Assembly: GCA_016712175.1 (NCBI GenBank)
Contig: JADJRQ010000002.1
Location: 186,001 to 250,000 of the forward strand
Reading direction: 5' to 3'
DNA from: Solirubrobacterales bacterium
GTDB taxonomy: Bacteria; Actinomycetota; Thermoleophilia; Solirubrobacterales; 70-9
DNA length: 64,000 bases
In this document: positions 28,856 through 38,662 of the stretch, piece by piece
Numbering within the stretch: position 1 is the stretch's first letter
Layout: each line of letters starts with the position of its first letter
Translations under genes and position numbers: made by a program
Notes under the pieces: model-generated
The model's database searches: none
Seen by the model: only the letters and a program-made list of their open reading frames with translations
What the model was told of the DNA's origin: nothing

Positions 28856-29073
28856 ATCCCCCCGAGCCGTCCAGAATTCAGCCGGCGGTTCTGCGATATC
28901 TGGCGGCTCAGGAGGCGGTACAGGGGTTTCCAGTTCCGGTTCAGAGACGGGCTTTGCTCTACCGGAGCCGGTTCCGGGGGCTCCAGCCGCTCCGAAATTC
29001 GGCTCAGAGCCTCTTCCGCGCGCGCCGCAGCGGCCTCGAATGCATCGAGTTCTGAATCCTCAGTCGGCTTCAT
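28822..29073 (-). CDS. short Glu/Arg-rich ORF or murJ N-terminal extension
   Basis: 83-aa frame from an ATG at 29073. It has an acidic amphipathic helix (DAFEAAAARAEEALSRISER), a Pro/Glu linker and a basic end. Its 3' end overlaps murJ by 34 nt. If one G is added to the G6 run near 28858, it joins murJ in frame and would give that protein a cytoplasmic N-terminal extension. Either a small separate protein or part of murJ; the second is favoured because many other genes here have the same kind of indel. Confidence 0.45.
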   Translation of the reverse strand: MKPTEDSELDAFEAAAARAEEALSRISERLEPPEPAPVEQSPSLNRNWKPLYRLLSRQISQNRRLNSGRLGGIWARRAALPHL

Positions 29074-29166
29074 ATGGGGGTCGGGGGGCGTTTCCAAGGT
29101 CGCTACCTATATAGTCGGCGACCGCTTGTGAGGGAATTCCCCCGACAGCAGGCAGACGAAAAGATC

Positions 29167-29439
29167 ATGGCCAACATAGCCTCACAGAAAAAACGAATCC
29201 TTCGCACCGAGCGTGAGCGTCTCGAGAATCGACACCTCACCAGCGCGATCAAGACTTATTTCATCCGGCTCGAAACCGCGGTGAAAGACGGCAATGCCGA
29301 AACTGTGGAAACCGAGCACCGCGTGCTCGTCTCCAAGATCGACAAGGCCGTTCAGCGTGGCGCCATTCACCGTCGTAACGGTGCCCGCAAGAAGTCCCGC
29401 GCAGCACGCGTCGCCACCGGCGCCGCGGTCGACGCGTAG
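29167..29439 (+). CDS. rpsT: 30S ribosomal protein S20
   Basis: 90-aa basic three-helix protein that binds 16S rRNA. The start MANIASQKKRILRTERERLEN and the end region KIDKAVQRGAIHRRNGARKKSR are typical. The ATG at 29167 matches the family; the open frame extends upstream without similarity. The gene stands alone on the plus strand between murJ and holA, as in many bacteria. An AT-rich TATATAGT about 55 nt upstream could be a -10 element. Confidence 0.95.
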   Translation: MANIASQKKRILRTERERLENRHLTSAIKTYFIRLETAVKDGNAETVETEHRVLVSKIDKAVQRGAIHRRNGARKKSRAARVATGAAVDA

Positions 29440-29472
29440 GGAAACCTCTTCACATCGATTCATGGGGCCGGC

Positions 29473-30453
29473 TCAGCCGGATTCTTCGGTTGCAGCCAGC
29501 AGCGCGAGGTCCAGGGCAAGCTCGTCCGGATACTCGGCGCCGCCACGGGTCCAGATCTCGAGGTCGGCCATTGCGATGGTGGCCTCACGCATGCCGGCAA
29601 CCGAAGCCCCGGAAAGCGAATTGATCAGCTTGCGGGCGAGGAACGGTGGCATCGAGAGCTCGCGCTCGATCTGATTCGGAGCCCGCCCCGTTTCGAGAAG
29701 GCTCAGTGCCTTGTTGGCCCGGCGAACACTGGTCGAAGTCGGGTAGACGACGCTGCCTGCAGTCGAGCCCTGGCTGATGAGTCCTTCGGCGATCTTGATC
29801 GCTCGAACCCGTTCGCCCGCGACCAGTGCGTCACCGAGGGCGAAGTTGCTCGTTTCGGTGGCATCGGCCACCATCTCGTCAAGGTCCTCAGCTTCGACCC
29901 TCCCTCCCTCGCCGGCCCAGAGCGCGAGCCGGTCAAGCTCGTTCGAGAGCCGGGTCAGGTTTGTGCCGAGGTGCGAGATCAGGAACCGGGCAGCGTCGGG
30001 GGTGAGCTCGAAGTCACGAGCAGCCGCCTGTTTGATCAGGTGGATCGGCATTTCCTGGGCGCTCGGTGCGGCGAACGCGAGCACATCACCGCCGACTTTC
30101 TTCACCGCTTTGGCCATGTCAGCCGGTACCTTGCCGCGCGCGATCAGGACGATCGTGGTGTCAGGCGGGGCTGCAAGCACGGCTTCGGTCACTCGTTCCG
30201 CCTGTCGCTTGCCCCATTTTTCGATGTGGTCGGCCAGGAGGTATCGCCGGGTCGGAATCAGAGACATCGACGAAATCGCTGCGACCAGAGCATCAGCATC
30301 GGCACTGCCACGATTCTCTGCCGGTTCGAAGATCTCGAGAGAAGCAGCGCCGCCTTCGTCTTCAGCCCGCTTCCGTAGGCGCGCCCTGGTCTCGTCGATC
30401 TTGGCGATGTCGTCGCCATGGATCAGATAAGCCGGTTTCATCTCGTCCGCCAT
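29473..30453 (-). CDS. holA: DNA polymerase III delta subunit
   Basis: 326-aa clamp-loader subunit that opens the beta clamp. N-terminal segments match the HolA family (PAYLIHGDDIAKIDETRARLRK is read as start plus first helix), with the middle DAARFLISHLGTNLTRLSNELDRLALW helix and a C-terminal collar domain. It converges on rpsT. It lies downstream of comEC, but an 18-bp perfect inverted repeat sits between them. Confidence 0.9.
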   Translation of the reverse strand: MADEMKPAYLIHGDDIAKIDETRARLRKRAEDEGGAASLEIFEPAENRGSADADALVAAISSMSLIPTRRYLLADHIEKWGKRQAERVTEAVLAAPPDTTIVLIARGKVPADMAKAVKKVGGDVLAFAAPSAQEMPIHLIKQAAARDFELTPDAARFLISHLGTNLTRLSNELDRLALWAGEGGRVEAEDLDEMVADATETSNFALGDALVAGERVRAIKIAEGLISQGSTAGSVVYPTSTSVRRANKALSLLETGRAPNQIERELSMPPFLARKLINSLSGASVAGMREATIAMADLEIWTRGGAEYPDELALDLALLAATEESG

Positions 30454-30500
30454 GACTGCATTGTCGCGCTTAAGGCGGCGGCGCGACCGAAGCTGAGCCG

Positions 30501-30545
30501 CGAGACCACGAAAGTCAGTGATAATCCCTGACTTTCGTGGTCTCG
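30501..30545. repeat. perfect 18-bp inverted repeat, comEC-holA
   Basis: Left arm CGAGACCACGAAAGTCAG (30501-30518) and its exact reverse complement (30528-30545) are separated by the 9-nt spacer TGATAATCC. It lies 28 nt after the comEC stop and 48 nt before the holA start, both on the minus strand. No U-tract directly follows on either strand, so it is either a tail-less intrinsic terminator or a protein-binding site. Confidence 0.8.
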
Positions 30546-30572
30546 GAGGGGTTTTCGGACTTTTCGGCCGGC

Positions 30573-32849
30573 TTAATGCCCGGATTCGACGGAGTATCCG
30601 TCGTGGCTAACCACTATCGAGATCGTGCCGTCCTGATCGGTGCGCAGGACCTCGGTGCCCGCTTCACCCAGCTCGGACATGGTCCCTGCGGTCGGGTGAC
30701 CATACGAGTTGTCGTCGCCGACCGAGATCAGGGCGAGCGCGGGATCACTTCCTGAGAGCAGTGCCGGCAGGCCGGCGTCATCGCTGCCATGGTGCGCAAC
30801 CTTGAGCACGTCGAGCGGACCCGGGTCGACCGGTGCCGCCTCGGCTTCGCCATCTCCCGTCAGCAACATGCGAAAGCCGCCGACTTCCAACTCAATCACC
30901 ACAGACCTGGTGTTCGGATCTTCGGCCCGACCAGCCCCCGGGGTCTTTGGCGGTGGCCACAATACGTTTGCTCCCAACCCGCCGAAATCGAATGACTCCC
31001 CTGATGACACCCGGGCCACGGCAGTGCCCGAGTCCTTTGCCTCCGATACCAGCGACAGGGGAACTTCATCGAAGAGAAAATGTCCGACCGGGTAGTGACC
31101 GAAAACGTCGTAGAGCCCGCCGAAATGGTCGAGGTGCCGGTGGGTCAGGACGACCGCGGCAAGCCGGTCTACGTCTGCCGACTCGAGGGCCCCCTCAATG
31201 TCTTCTCCCGGAGGGCCACCGTCGATGAGAACAGGGTCGCCGCCTCGAGGCCGGATCAGGATCGCATCGCCCTGCCCGACATCGAGCACTTCGATCCGGG
31301 CTCCTCCCGGCGGCGGATCGTCCAGGTGACGGCGGTGGTCTCCAAAAATTGCCGGGAGCAGAACGAGCGCGGCGGCCACGGCAGCCAGAAACGCCACCCC
31401 GGAGGAGATTCGCTTTCGGCGGCGGCGCGGATCTTCTGGCTCGTCCGGATTCCGGGGACGGGTCAGCCGGAGCAACAGGACGCATCCGATCCCGACTGCC
31501 AGATAGATCACCAGCAAGTCAAGGGGACCACCGACCTTGACGTCGAACTGGGCCCAGGACGGGCCTCCGCACCACGCTGCAACCTGGGCTATATAGGCCA
31601 GGAACGGCGCGTTCAGCAGGTTGAAGGGCAGCGCCATCCACCCGCCGAGCTGACCGAGCGCGGCGGAAACCATGCCCAGCCACATCGCCGGGGCGACCGC
31701 CGGCAGGGCGAGCAGGTTGGCCAGAAGCGTCGTAACCGGGAAGCGTTCGAAGTGGAACGCCATCAGCGGGGCCGTCGCCATGGTTGCAGCCACAGTCACC
31801 GCGATGCCGTCGACCAGTGCGGTCCGCCAGCCGCCACGACCGATCAGGTTGGACAATCGGGCCTGAAGCGGGCCGGTCATGAGGTAGATGCCGATAACGG
31901 CCGCGAAGCTGAGCTGCCAGCCGATGTCGGAGCCGGCCCGCGGGTTCAGAGCAAGAGTGACGGTCGCGGCCAGGGCGAGCGCGTAGAGCCGTGAGGCCGG
32001 CCTGGTCGCAGCCAGTGCGATCAACCCGGCCAGCCCCATGACCCCGGCCCGCTGGATCGAAGCTCCGGCTCCGGTAAGTGGCACGTAGATCAGGATCAGG
32101 CCGGCCACGACGACGAGGCGGGTCCGTGGCCCGAACCCGGCAAGGGCCATGAACGGGATCGCGAGCAGGCCGAGCAGGACGATGTTCTGGCCCGACACTG
32201 CCAGCAAGTGTGCGAGCCCACTCGCCTGAAAGTCGTCCTTCGTCACTTCCGGAATCGCGTCGTCCTGTCCCAGCACGAACCCGCGGGCGAGCGCCGCCTC
32301 CCTGGTCGGCATGCCCCTCCCCAAAGCTTCCTCGGCCCGCCTCCTCAGCGAGTCGACCCACCCGGACAGCCCTCCTCGCCGATCACCGTCGAGCCTGATT
32401 TCTCCAGCCCGAAGGACGCGGTGGATTCCCTGCCGCTCGTACATGCCTCGAAAGAAATCCGGAGGATTTCGAGCCACCCCTTCGGCCACGATCCCGCTGC
32501 CAGTGGGAATCCCTGGCGGTGCCCGAGCCGACTCGATCATGATTCGGCCACCCTCGGCCTGGACGGGAACCCTGGTCATGCCCTGCGAGTGCCTGACCAC
32601 TCCTGTTGTGAATCCCTCGATCTCCAGCTCGGTCCCGGGGTCGAGTTTCAATGCCCCGCCGTCAATCGTGGATATCCGCCAGCTGCCGGCGGCAGTGCCG
32701 GCCAGGATCGCAGCGAGCAACACGAGCACCGTCGCGACCGGCGTGAAGCGGCCGCGCTCGCCGAGCGCGACGAGAATCAGGACCAGGGCGATCGCGGCCT
32801 GGGGCAATCCACCAGGGGGTGCCCAGTGGGGCGAGATGGCGAGCCCCAC
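30573..32849 (-). CDS. comEC: ComEC/Rec2 DNA-uptake channel
   Basis: 758-aa (at least) membrane channel for single-stranded DNA entry in natural transformation. Order: N-terminal hydrophobic helices and OB-like domain, a long polytopic competence domain (about residues 200-480, with HLLAVSGQNIVLLGL), then a metallo-beta-lactamase-like domain with DVGQGDAILI and the ligand motif THRHLDHFGG. The frame stays open upstream of the GTG at 32849 to the comEA end and that stretch is hydrophobic (WRVAVLVGLAVGLAI), so the real start may lie further upstream; no ATG is available there. Confidence 0.92.
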   Translation of the reverse strand: MGLAISPHWAPPGGLPQAAIALVLILVALGERGRFTPVATVLVLLAAILAGTAAGSWRISTIDGGALKLDPGTELEIEGFTTGVVRHSQGMTRVPVQAEGGRIMIESARAPPGIPTGSGIVAEGVARNPPDFFRGMYERQGIHRVLRAGEIRLDGDRRGGLSGWVDSLRRRAEEALGRGMPTREAALARGFVLGQDDAIPEVTKDDFQASGLAHLLAVSGQNIVLLGLLAIPFMALAGFGPRTRLVVVAGLILIYVPLTGAGASIQRAGVMGLAGLIALAATRPASRLYALALAATVTLALNPRAGSDIGWQLSFAAVIGIYLMTGPLQARLSNLIGRGGWRTALVDGIAVTVAATMATAPLMAFHFERFPVTTLLANLLALPAVAPAMWLGMVSAALGQLGGWMALPFNLLNAPFLAYIAQVAAWCGGPSWAQFDVKVGGPLDLLVIYLAVGIGCVLLLRLTRPRNPDEPEDPRRRRKRISSGVAFLAAVAAALVLLPAIFGDHRRHLDDPPPGGARIEVLDVGQGDAILIRPRGGDPVLIDGGPPGEDIEGALESADVDRLAAVVLTHRHLDHFGGLYDVFGHYPVGHFLFDEVPLSLVSEAKDSGTAVARVSSGESFDFGGLGANVLWPPPKTPGAGRAEDPNTRSVVIELEVGGFRMLLTGDGEAEAAPVDPGPLDVLKVAHHGSDDAGLPALLSGSDPALALISVGDDNSYGHPTAGTMSELGEAGTEVLRTDQDGTISIVVSHDGYSVESGH

Positions 32850-32911
32850 CGCGAGGCCGACGAGGACCGCGACCCTCCAGCCGCCTGTCCTCAGGTTGGT
32901 GAGGATCCCGC

Positions 32912-33547
32912 TCAGGGCTGGAGCCCGGAGCGCAGAGCCTCCATCGTCACCGGACCGATCCCGCTCACCTGGTCGAGGTCGTCGATCGAACCGACGCCCT
33001 TGCTGTCCCGAAACTCGATGATCTTCGCCGCGGTGACCGGGCCGATGCCTTCGATCTCCTCGAGCTGTTCCGGAGTCGCAGCGCCGAGGCTGACCGGCGC
33101 ATCCGGGGAACCTGCGACTCCCGCCGGACTACTCGCAGTCGAGGCGCCCCCGGCTGCTGCCGCGACCGGCACGACGACCTGCTGGCCGTCGGCGAGCACC
33201 GCGGCCCTGTTGATTGCCCCCGGCACTGCCTTCTTCACCAGTCCACCGGCCCGCTTGATCGCATCGATCACCCGGGTTCCCTGCTTTAGTTCATAGACGC
33301 CGGGGCGAACGACTCCGCCGGACACATCCACCACCAGAAGTTCCGCGCCCGAGGTAGCCGAGAAGCCGGTCCCCTCCGTCCCGGATCCATCTTTTGAGTC
33401 AGCCGGATCTGCCTTGGTTTTCAAACTCGCCGGAAGTGAACCGCCGGAGCCATTCGATCCGGAGCGCAGGGAATTGGCACCGACGAGCAGCAGTACGGCC
33501 GCGATGAGGGCGTAAACGATGATCTGGTTGCGGCTGATTCCGGCCAT
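32912..33547 (-). CDS. comEA: ComEA-like DNA-binding competence protein
   Basis: 211-aa protein with one N-terminal transmembrane helix (about residues 8-25), a Gly/Ser-rich linker, an SLBB domain (VDVSGGVVRPGVYELKQGTRVIDAI, read across residues 72-100) and a C-terminal pair of helix-hairpin-helix motifs (EIEGIGPVTAAKII, QVSGIGPVTMEAL). It should bind incoming double-stranded DNA at the membrane and hand it to ComEC. It is immediately upstream of comEC. Confidence 0.93.
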   Translation of the reverse strand: MAGISRNQIIVYALIAAVLLLVGANSLRSGSNGSGGSLPASLKTKADPADSKDGSGTEGTGFSATSGAELLVVDVSGGVVRPGVYELKQGTRVIDAIKRAGGLVKKAVPGAINRAAVLADGQQVVVPVAAAAGGASTASSPAGVAGSPDAPVSLGAATPEQLEEIEGIGPVTAAKIIEFRDSKGVGSIDDLDQVSGIGPVTMEALRSGLQP

Positions 33548-33621
33548 GCGTCAAGCCTGAACCGCCGACACGCAAGTATGGCTCTAACGGGCCGAAAAAA
33601 GACTCGCGAATCAGTCACAAA

Positions 33622-36125
33622 TCAGGCCGGCTTGACCACCAGGTTGACCAGCTTGCCGGGCACGACGATCTCCTTGACCAGCTCGGCCCCCTCGAGGTGC
33701 TTCCCCACATTCTCGGCCGATTTAGCCAAGGCGAGAATCTCATCTTTCGGAGTGTCCTCGGCGATTTCGATCCGGTCCCGCACCTTGCCGTTCACCGGAC
33801 CACGATGGTCACGATGTCGGACTTGAGCATGGCGGGATCGGCCTCGGGCCATTCCTGCTCCCAGACCCGGTCACCGGTCATCTGCTCGTAGACCTCGGCT
33901 CCCAGGTGCGGGGCAAAGGGCTGGATCAGGGATGCGGCGGTCGCCGTGGAGAAGGCCAAAGCAGCCCGGCCGTCGGGGTCACCGATCAGGTCGTCCTTGA
34001 CCCGGTAGATCTCGTTGACCAGTTCCATCACCGCGGCGATCACCGTGTTGAACTGGAAGCCACGGCTGAAGTCGCGGGTCGCCTTGTCGATTGCCCAGTG
34101 GGCCTTGGCCAGCAGGGTCCGGCCGTCGCCTTCAATCCCGGCGGACGGCTTTTCGGTGGGCACACCGGCGGCAACGATCTCTTCGGTGACCCGCCAGAGG
34201 CGGGACAGGAAGCGGTGCACCCCTTCCACCCCTTCGTCGGTCCAGTCGCCGCCGCGCTCGGGCGGGCCCATGAAGCAAACGTAGGTGCGGGCGGCGTCGG
34301 CGCCGTGCCGGCTGACGTACTCCGCCGGGTTGACCGTGTTGCCTTTCGACTTCGACATCTTGGCGCCGTCGCGGGTGATCATGCCCTGGGTGAAGAGGTT
34401 GGCGAACGGCTCGGCCACACCGAGGTGCCCCATGTCCTTGAGGGCCTTGGCGAAGAAACGCGCGTAGAGCAGGTGGAGGATCGCGTGCTCGACTCCGCCG
34501 ATGTACTGGTCGACGGCCATCCAGTGGTCGGCCGCCTCGCGGCTGAACGCGGCCTCGCTGTTTTGGGAGTCGAGGTAACGCAGGAAGTACCAGGAGGAAT
34601 CGACGAAAGTGTCCATCGTGTCGGTCTCGCGCTTGGCCTCTGCACCGCATTTCGGGCAGGGCACATTGACCCAGTCGTCAGCCGCAGCCAGCGGGCTCTT
34701 GCCTTTCGGTGCGTAATCCTCGATTTCGGGAAGCACGACCGGAAGCTGGTCATCGGGCACCGGGACGAGTCCGCAATCGTCGCAGTGGATGATCGGGATC
34801 GGCGCTCCCCAGTAACGCTGACGGGAGACGAGCCAGTCACGCAGCCGGAAGTTGACCGACAGCTCCCCGCGGCCCTCTTCGGCGAGCCAGGCAACGATCT
34901 GGTCGTATGCCTCCCGGTTGTGGATGCCGTCGAAGCTGCCGGAGTCGACCATCGGGCCATCTCCGGTGTACGGCAGCTCGCCGGCCTCCTCGGCATCGTC
35001 CCCGCTCTCGTTGCCGGGCTCGATAACGCGGCGGACCGGAAGGTCGAACTTCTGCGCGAAGGCGAAGTCGCGCTCATCGTGTCCGGGCACCGCCATCACT
35101 GCGCCGGTGCCGTAGTCCATCAGTACATAGTCGGCGACGAACATCGGGATTTCTTCGCCGTTGACCGGATTGGTCACGGTCCGGCCGAGCGGCACGCCGG
35201 TCTTCGGTCTTCCTTCATCGCCACGCTCCTGGAGCGACTCCCGGGCGACGGAGTTCACGTATTCGCGAACCGGTTCTTCGGCGTCGGTGCCACCAATCAG
35301 CTGGTCGAGCTGTGGATGCTCCGGGGCGATCACGAAGAAGGTCGCGCCGAACAGGGTGTCGGGGCGGGTGGTGAAAACCGGAAAATCGATGTCGGCGCTT
35401 TCACAGCGGAACGTGACCTCGGCCCCTTCGGAGCGGCCGATCCAGTTCTTCTGCATGGTTATGACGTGGTCGGGCCAGGTCTCGAGCAGCTCGAAGTCAT
35501 CGAGTAGCTGCTGTGCGTAAGCGGTCGTCTTGAAGAACCACTGGCGCAGGTTGCGGGTCTCGACCTCGGTCCCACAGCGTTCGCAGCGCCCGTCGACCAC
35601 CTGCTCGTTGGCGAGCACGGTCGCGTCCTTCGGGCACCACTGGACCGGAGCCTGGGTGCGGTAGGCCAGACCCTTCTCGAAGAGCTGGAGGAATATCCAC
35701 TGCGTCCATCGGTAGTACTCCGGGGTGTGGGTCGCGATTTCCCGCGACCAGTCGACCGAGATACCCCATTCGGTGAACTGGTTCCGGAACGAATCGATCG
35801 ATTTCTCGGTGGCAGCCTTCGGCGGTACGCCGGTGTTGATCGCGTTGTTCTCGGCCGGCAGCCCGAAGGAGTCGTAACCCATCGGCTGAATAACCTCGAA
35901 GCCGTTGCGGCGGCGGAAGTGGGCGATCGCGTCGCCAACCGAGTAGACCTTGAGATGGCCGACGTGGGGCTCGCCGGAAGGGTACGGGAGCATTACGACC
36001 ACGTAGGACTTGGGCTTCGAATCATCGAAACCTTCCTGTCCCGGATTTGCGACCTGCCAGGTCTTTTCATCGGCCCAGACGCGCTGCCATCTTTCCTCGA
36101 TCTCCCGAGGTTCGTATCGGCTCAT
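33622..36125 (-). CDS. leuS: leucyl-tRNA synthetase (frameshifted near the end)
   Basis: Class I synthetase of about 834 aa. The HIGH-type motif is in PHVGHLKVYSVGD, the editing domain (TRPDTLFGATFFVIAPEHP) is present, a zinc-ribbon CPKCGAEA-type module occurs, and KMSKS is in GAKMSKSKGN. At about 33797 the frame ends with DIVTIVVR then TGA; the last 55 or so residues (VNGKVRDRIEIAEDTPKDEIL) are in another frame. A single missing base in GTCCGGTGAAC explains it. Confidence 0.95.
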
Positions 36126-36159
36126 CAGCGCGGAGTGTAAGGGTCTCGCCGCGTGGGCT

Positions 36160-37097
36160 TCAGCCCGCGTCGGGGCGCCACTGCGTGACGTCAGGCAGCG
36201 GGGTCAGAGACGCTTCGGCGTGTTCCCGGATCGATTCGAAATCCGGTGGCAGCGAAAGCCGTTCACCGAGGTGCCCGGCTTCTTCGTCGGTGGTGAATCC
36301 GGGGCCGATCGTCGCCAGTTCGAAGAGCACTCCCCCGGGCTCGCGGAAGTAGAGCGCCTTGAAGTAGAACCGGTCGATTACCGGCGTGGCCCGGAGGCCG
36401 CTCGACGTGACCCGCTCCTGCCACTGCTCGTGCTGCTCAGTCGGCGAGGCCCAGGCGATGTGATGGACGGTGCCAGCGCCGGGGATGCCGCGCTCTTCCG
36501 GTGGCGGGTCGAGCTGGTAAATCCCGGAGCGCTCTTCGCCCGCCCTCTGCCAGAGACCCTCGCCCAGCTTTTCGAAGCCGAGCACGTCGCCGAGGGCCTC
36601 TTCGGTGAGGTCCTGGTTTCCGGAGTACACCCGCACACCCTGGAGGCCCTGGATCGCGAACTCGGGCGGGATCTCCCTGTGCCTGGGGACCAGCGCGCGT
36701 TCGTTGCCGGAATAGACGTCGAATTCGTGGTCGAGGCCTTCGGGGTCCGTGAACCGGAGCGACTCGCCTTCGAGCGACGCTTCCGTCCCGGCAGCTTCAA
36801 GCCTTTCCTTCCAGAAGGCGAGCGATTCAGCCGACGGCAGTCGACAGAGAATCCGGTGAATCATGCCCGCCCCGGCCCAGCCGGAACGCGCCCCCGGATA
36901 CTCGAAAAAGTCAGGTCGAAGCCGGCGCTGCCTTTCTCGTCCCCGTAGAAGAGGTGATAGACGGTCGGGTCGTCCTGGTTCACGGTCTTCTTGACCAAAC
37001 GCATGCCAAGAACCCCGGCATAGAACTCCACGTTGCCACGGGCATCACCCGTGATGCAGGAAATGTGGTGGACACCTTCAAGCCTGAGATCGCTCAT
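36160..37097 (-). CDS. VOC-family ring-cleaving dioxygenase, MhqO-like (frameshifted)
   Basis: Two-domain glyoxalase/extradiol-dioxygenase fold protein. The first VOC domain starts LEGVHHISCITGDARGNVEFY with metal ligand His; the second has GTVHHIAWASP and LFELATIGPGF with the other His/Glu ligands. The pattern matches the MhqO/MhqA hydroquinone dioxygenase-like group; the real substrate is unknown. The two pieces are in different frames: GACTTTTTCG near 36908 has five T where six would give DLTFFEYPGA and join both parts. The gene is divergent from the SRPBCC gene. Confidence 0.82.
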
Positions 37098-37155
37098 GAA
37101 TCAACCTTAGAACAGAGGTCAAGCGGTCGGACCGGCGTGGGGTTCGAGACAGAAC

Positions 37156-37190
37156 CTCGCCTTTTCATCGGTGGTCGACGAAAAGGCGAG
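37156..37190. repeat. 11-bp inverted repeat in divergent promoter region
   Basis: CTCGCCTTTTC (37156-37166) and GAAAAGGCGAG (37180-37190) are exact inverted copies with a 13-nt spacer. Both neighbouring genes are transcribed away from it, so it cannot terminate either one. A palindromic operator for a regulator controlling the dioxygenase or the SRPBCC gene is the simplest reading, but no regulator gene is nearby. Confidence 0.6.
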
Positions 37191-37258
37191 ATCCTGTGAC
37201 GAGTCACGCTAGGGGGCGCTGCCCGCCACCTCAGGTGCCAGCAGGTAGCATCCGTCAC

Positions 37259-37708
37259 ATGGGCATTCTCAAAGCATCCAGAACCGTCGAAGTCGATGCG
37301 CCGAAGTCACGGTGCTACGAAATAATCTCTGACCTCGAGAACTCTCCGAACTGGCAGGAGTCCATGGTTTCGGCCAAGGTTCTCGAGACTGATTCGGACG
37401 GAAATTCCGCCCTGGTCGAGATCAAGTCCGACGCCAAGGTTCGGCAGGTCACCTCTCACCTCGCCTTCAAGTACCAGCCCGAAGACGGCATGACCTGGGA
37501 GCAGAAAAAGGGCGACCTCAAGTGGCTGAACGGCTCCTGGGTCCTCGAAGACCTCGGTGACGACAAGACCCGGGCCACCTACGCCCTCGAAGCCGACACC
37601 GGCCGCATGCTCGGACTGCTGCTGAAGGGTCCGGTCCAGGACAAGGTCAAGAACATGCTGACCAAGGACGCTGCCGAAGGCTTGAAGGCTTACGCCGAGA
37701 AGTCCTAG
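37259..37708 (+). CDS. SRPBCC-family protein
   Basis: 149-aa START/polyketide-cyclase-like helix-grip protein. The N-terminal strand-helix (ASRTVEVDAPKSRCYEIISDLENSPNWQ, read as two parts), central strands and long C-terminal helix (KDAAEGLKAYAEKS) match the actinobacterial SRPBCC group that binds hydrophobic ligands. No catalytic residues are evident. The ATG at 37259 is the family-like start; the frame opens earlier without similarity. Its end overlaps that of aguB on the other strand by 4 nt. Confidence 0.83.
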   Translation: MGILKASRTVEVDAPKSRCYEIISDLENSPNWQESMVSAKVLETDSDGNSALVEIKSDAKVRQVTSHLAFKYQPEDGMTWEQKKGDLKWLNGSWVLEDLGDDKTRATYALEADTGRMLGLLLKGPVQDKVKNMLTKDAAEGLKAYAEKS

Positions 37709-38637
37709 TCAGCGAGCGACCCGTAGGTATCGGGTCGCCTCGTGTTGAGGAACGGGAAGAGCTCCAGCCAGTCTTTTCGTTGTTCGAGGTCAAGGTCGGC
37801 CACGAGTACTGCCGGCCGGTCGCGGGGAGCCTGCGCCAGGATTCGGCCGTAGGGGTCCGAGATGAATGACGAGCCGTAAAAGGTCAGTGGGCCTTCGGTT
37901 CCGATGCGGTTGACGGTAACCATGAAAGTGCCGTTGGCGATGCCGTTGCCGACGATCACCCGTTCCCAGAGCGGCTCGGTGTCGAAGTCCGGATGGTCCG
38001 GCTCGGATCCAATCGCGGTCGGGTACACGATCACCTCGGCCCCGCCCAGCGAGTAGGCGCGGGCGAGTTCCGGGAACCACTGGTCCCAGCAGGTGGGAAA
38101 GCCGAAGCGCGCGTCGCCCACCCTGATCACCGGATAGCCGGTGTCACCTTGCCGGAAGTACTTGTCTTCGTAATACCCGGCGGTGACCGGGATATGGAGC
38201 TTGCGGGTCCGCGCGACCAGTTCGCCTTCCCGCGAAACGCAAATCGCGGTGTTGAATCCCATGCCTCCGTCATCCGCGGTTTCGTAGAGCGATGCGTGGA
38301 CGTACACCCGTTCCGACTTGGCCAGACGGGTAGCGAATTCAACCGTCGGGCCGCCGGGAATCGACTCGGTCTTGCCCGCTGCCTCCTCGACCTGGTCCGG
38401 GGTGACCGCAAAATATGGCGACAACGTCAGTTCCTGGAGGCAGACCAGCTCGGCACCCTTTTGCGCGGCGATCGAAATGCCTTCGGAGAGCGCCTCTTCG
38501 TGGGCGACCGGGTCCGGGTTCCAGGCCTGCTGGACCGCGGCGATCCGGAAGGGCAGGCGCCCGGACTGGTTGACCCGGGCCATTGATTCCGGAGTCGTCC
38601 CGGTCGCGTCGATCACTTCGTAGTTCTCGGAGGTCAT
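37705..38637 (-). CDS. aguB: N-carbamoylputrescine amidase
   Basis: 310-aa nitrilase-superfamily amidase hydrolysing N-carbamoylputrescine to putrescine, CO2 and ammonia. The catalytic Glu-Lys-Cys triad is visible in CLQELTLSPYF, ARTRKLHIP and FGFPTCWDQWFPE. It starts 25 nt after aguA, so the two-step agmatine route to putrescine is complete. ATG 38637 is used; a longer frame adds 35 residues inside aguA and was rejected. Confidence 0.9.
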   Translation of the reverse strand: MTSENYEVIDATGTTPESMARVNQSGRLPFRIAAVQQAWNPDPVAHEEALSEGISIAAQKGAELVCLQELTLSPYFAVTPDQVEEAAGKTESIPGGPTVEFATRLAKSERVYVHASLYETADDGGMGFNTAICVSREGELVARTRKLHIPVTAGYYEDKYFRQGDTGYPVIRVGDARFGFPTCWDQWFPELARAYSLGGAEVIVYPTAIGSEPDHPDFDTEPLWERVIVGNGIANGTFMVTVNRIGTEGPLTFYGSSFISDPYGRILAQAPRDRPAVLVADLDLEQRKDWLELFPFLNTRRPDTYGSLAD

Positions 38638-38662
38638 CTGGTTCGCAGTCCTTTCGACCGGC

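Noticed and set aside
33906..35507. 533-codon plus-strand open frame opposite leuS
   Set aside because: It is the antisense shadow of a high-GC coding region; its translation has no domain pattern and leuS is certain.
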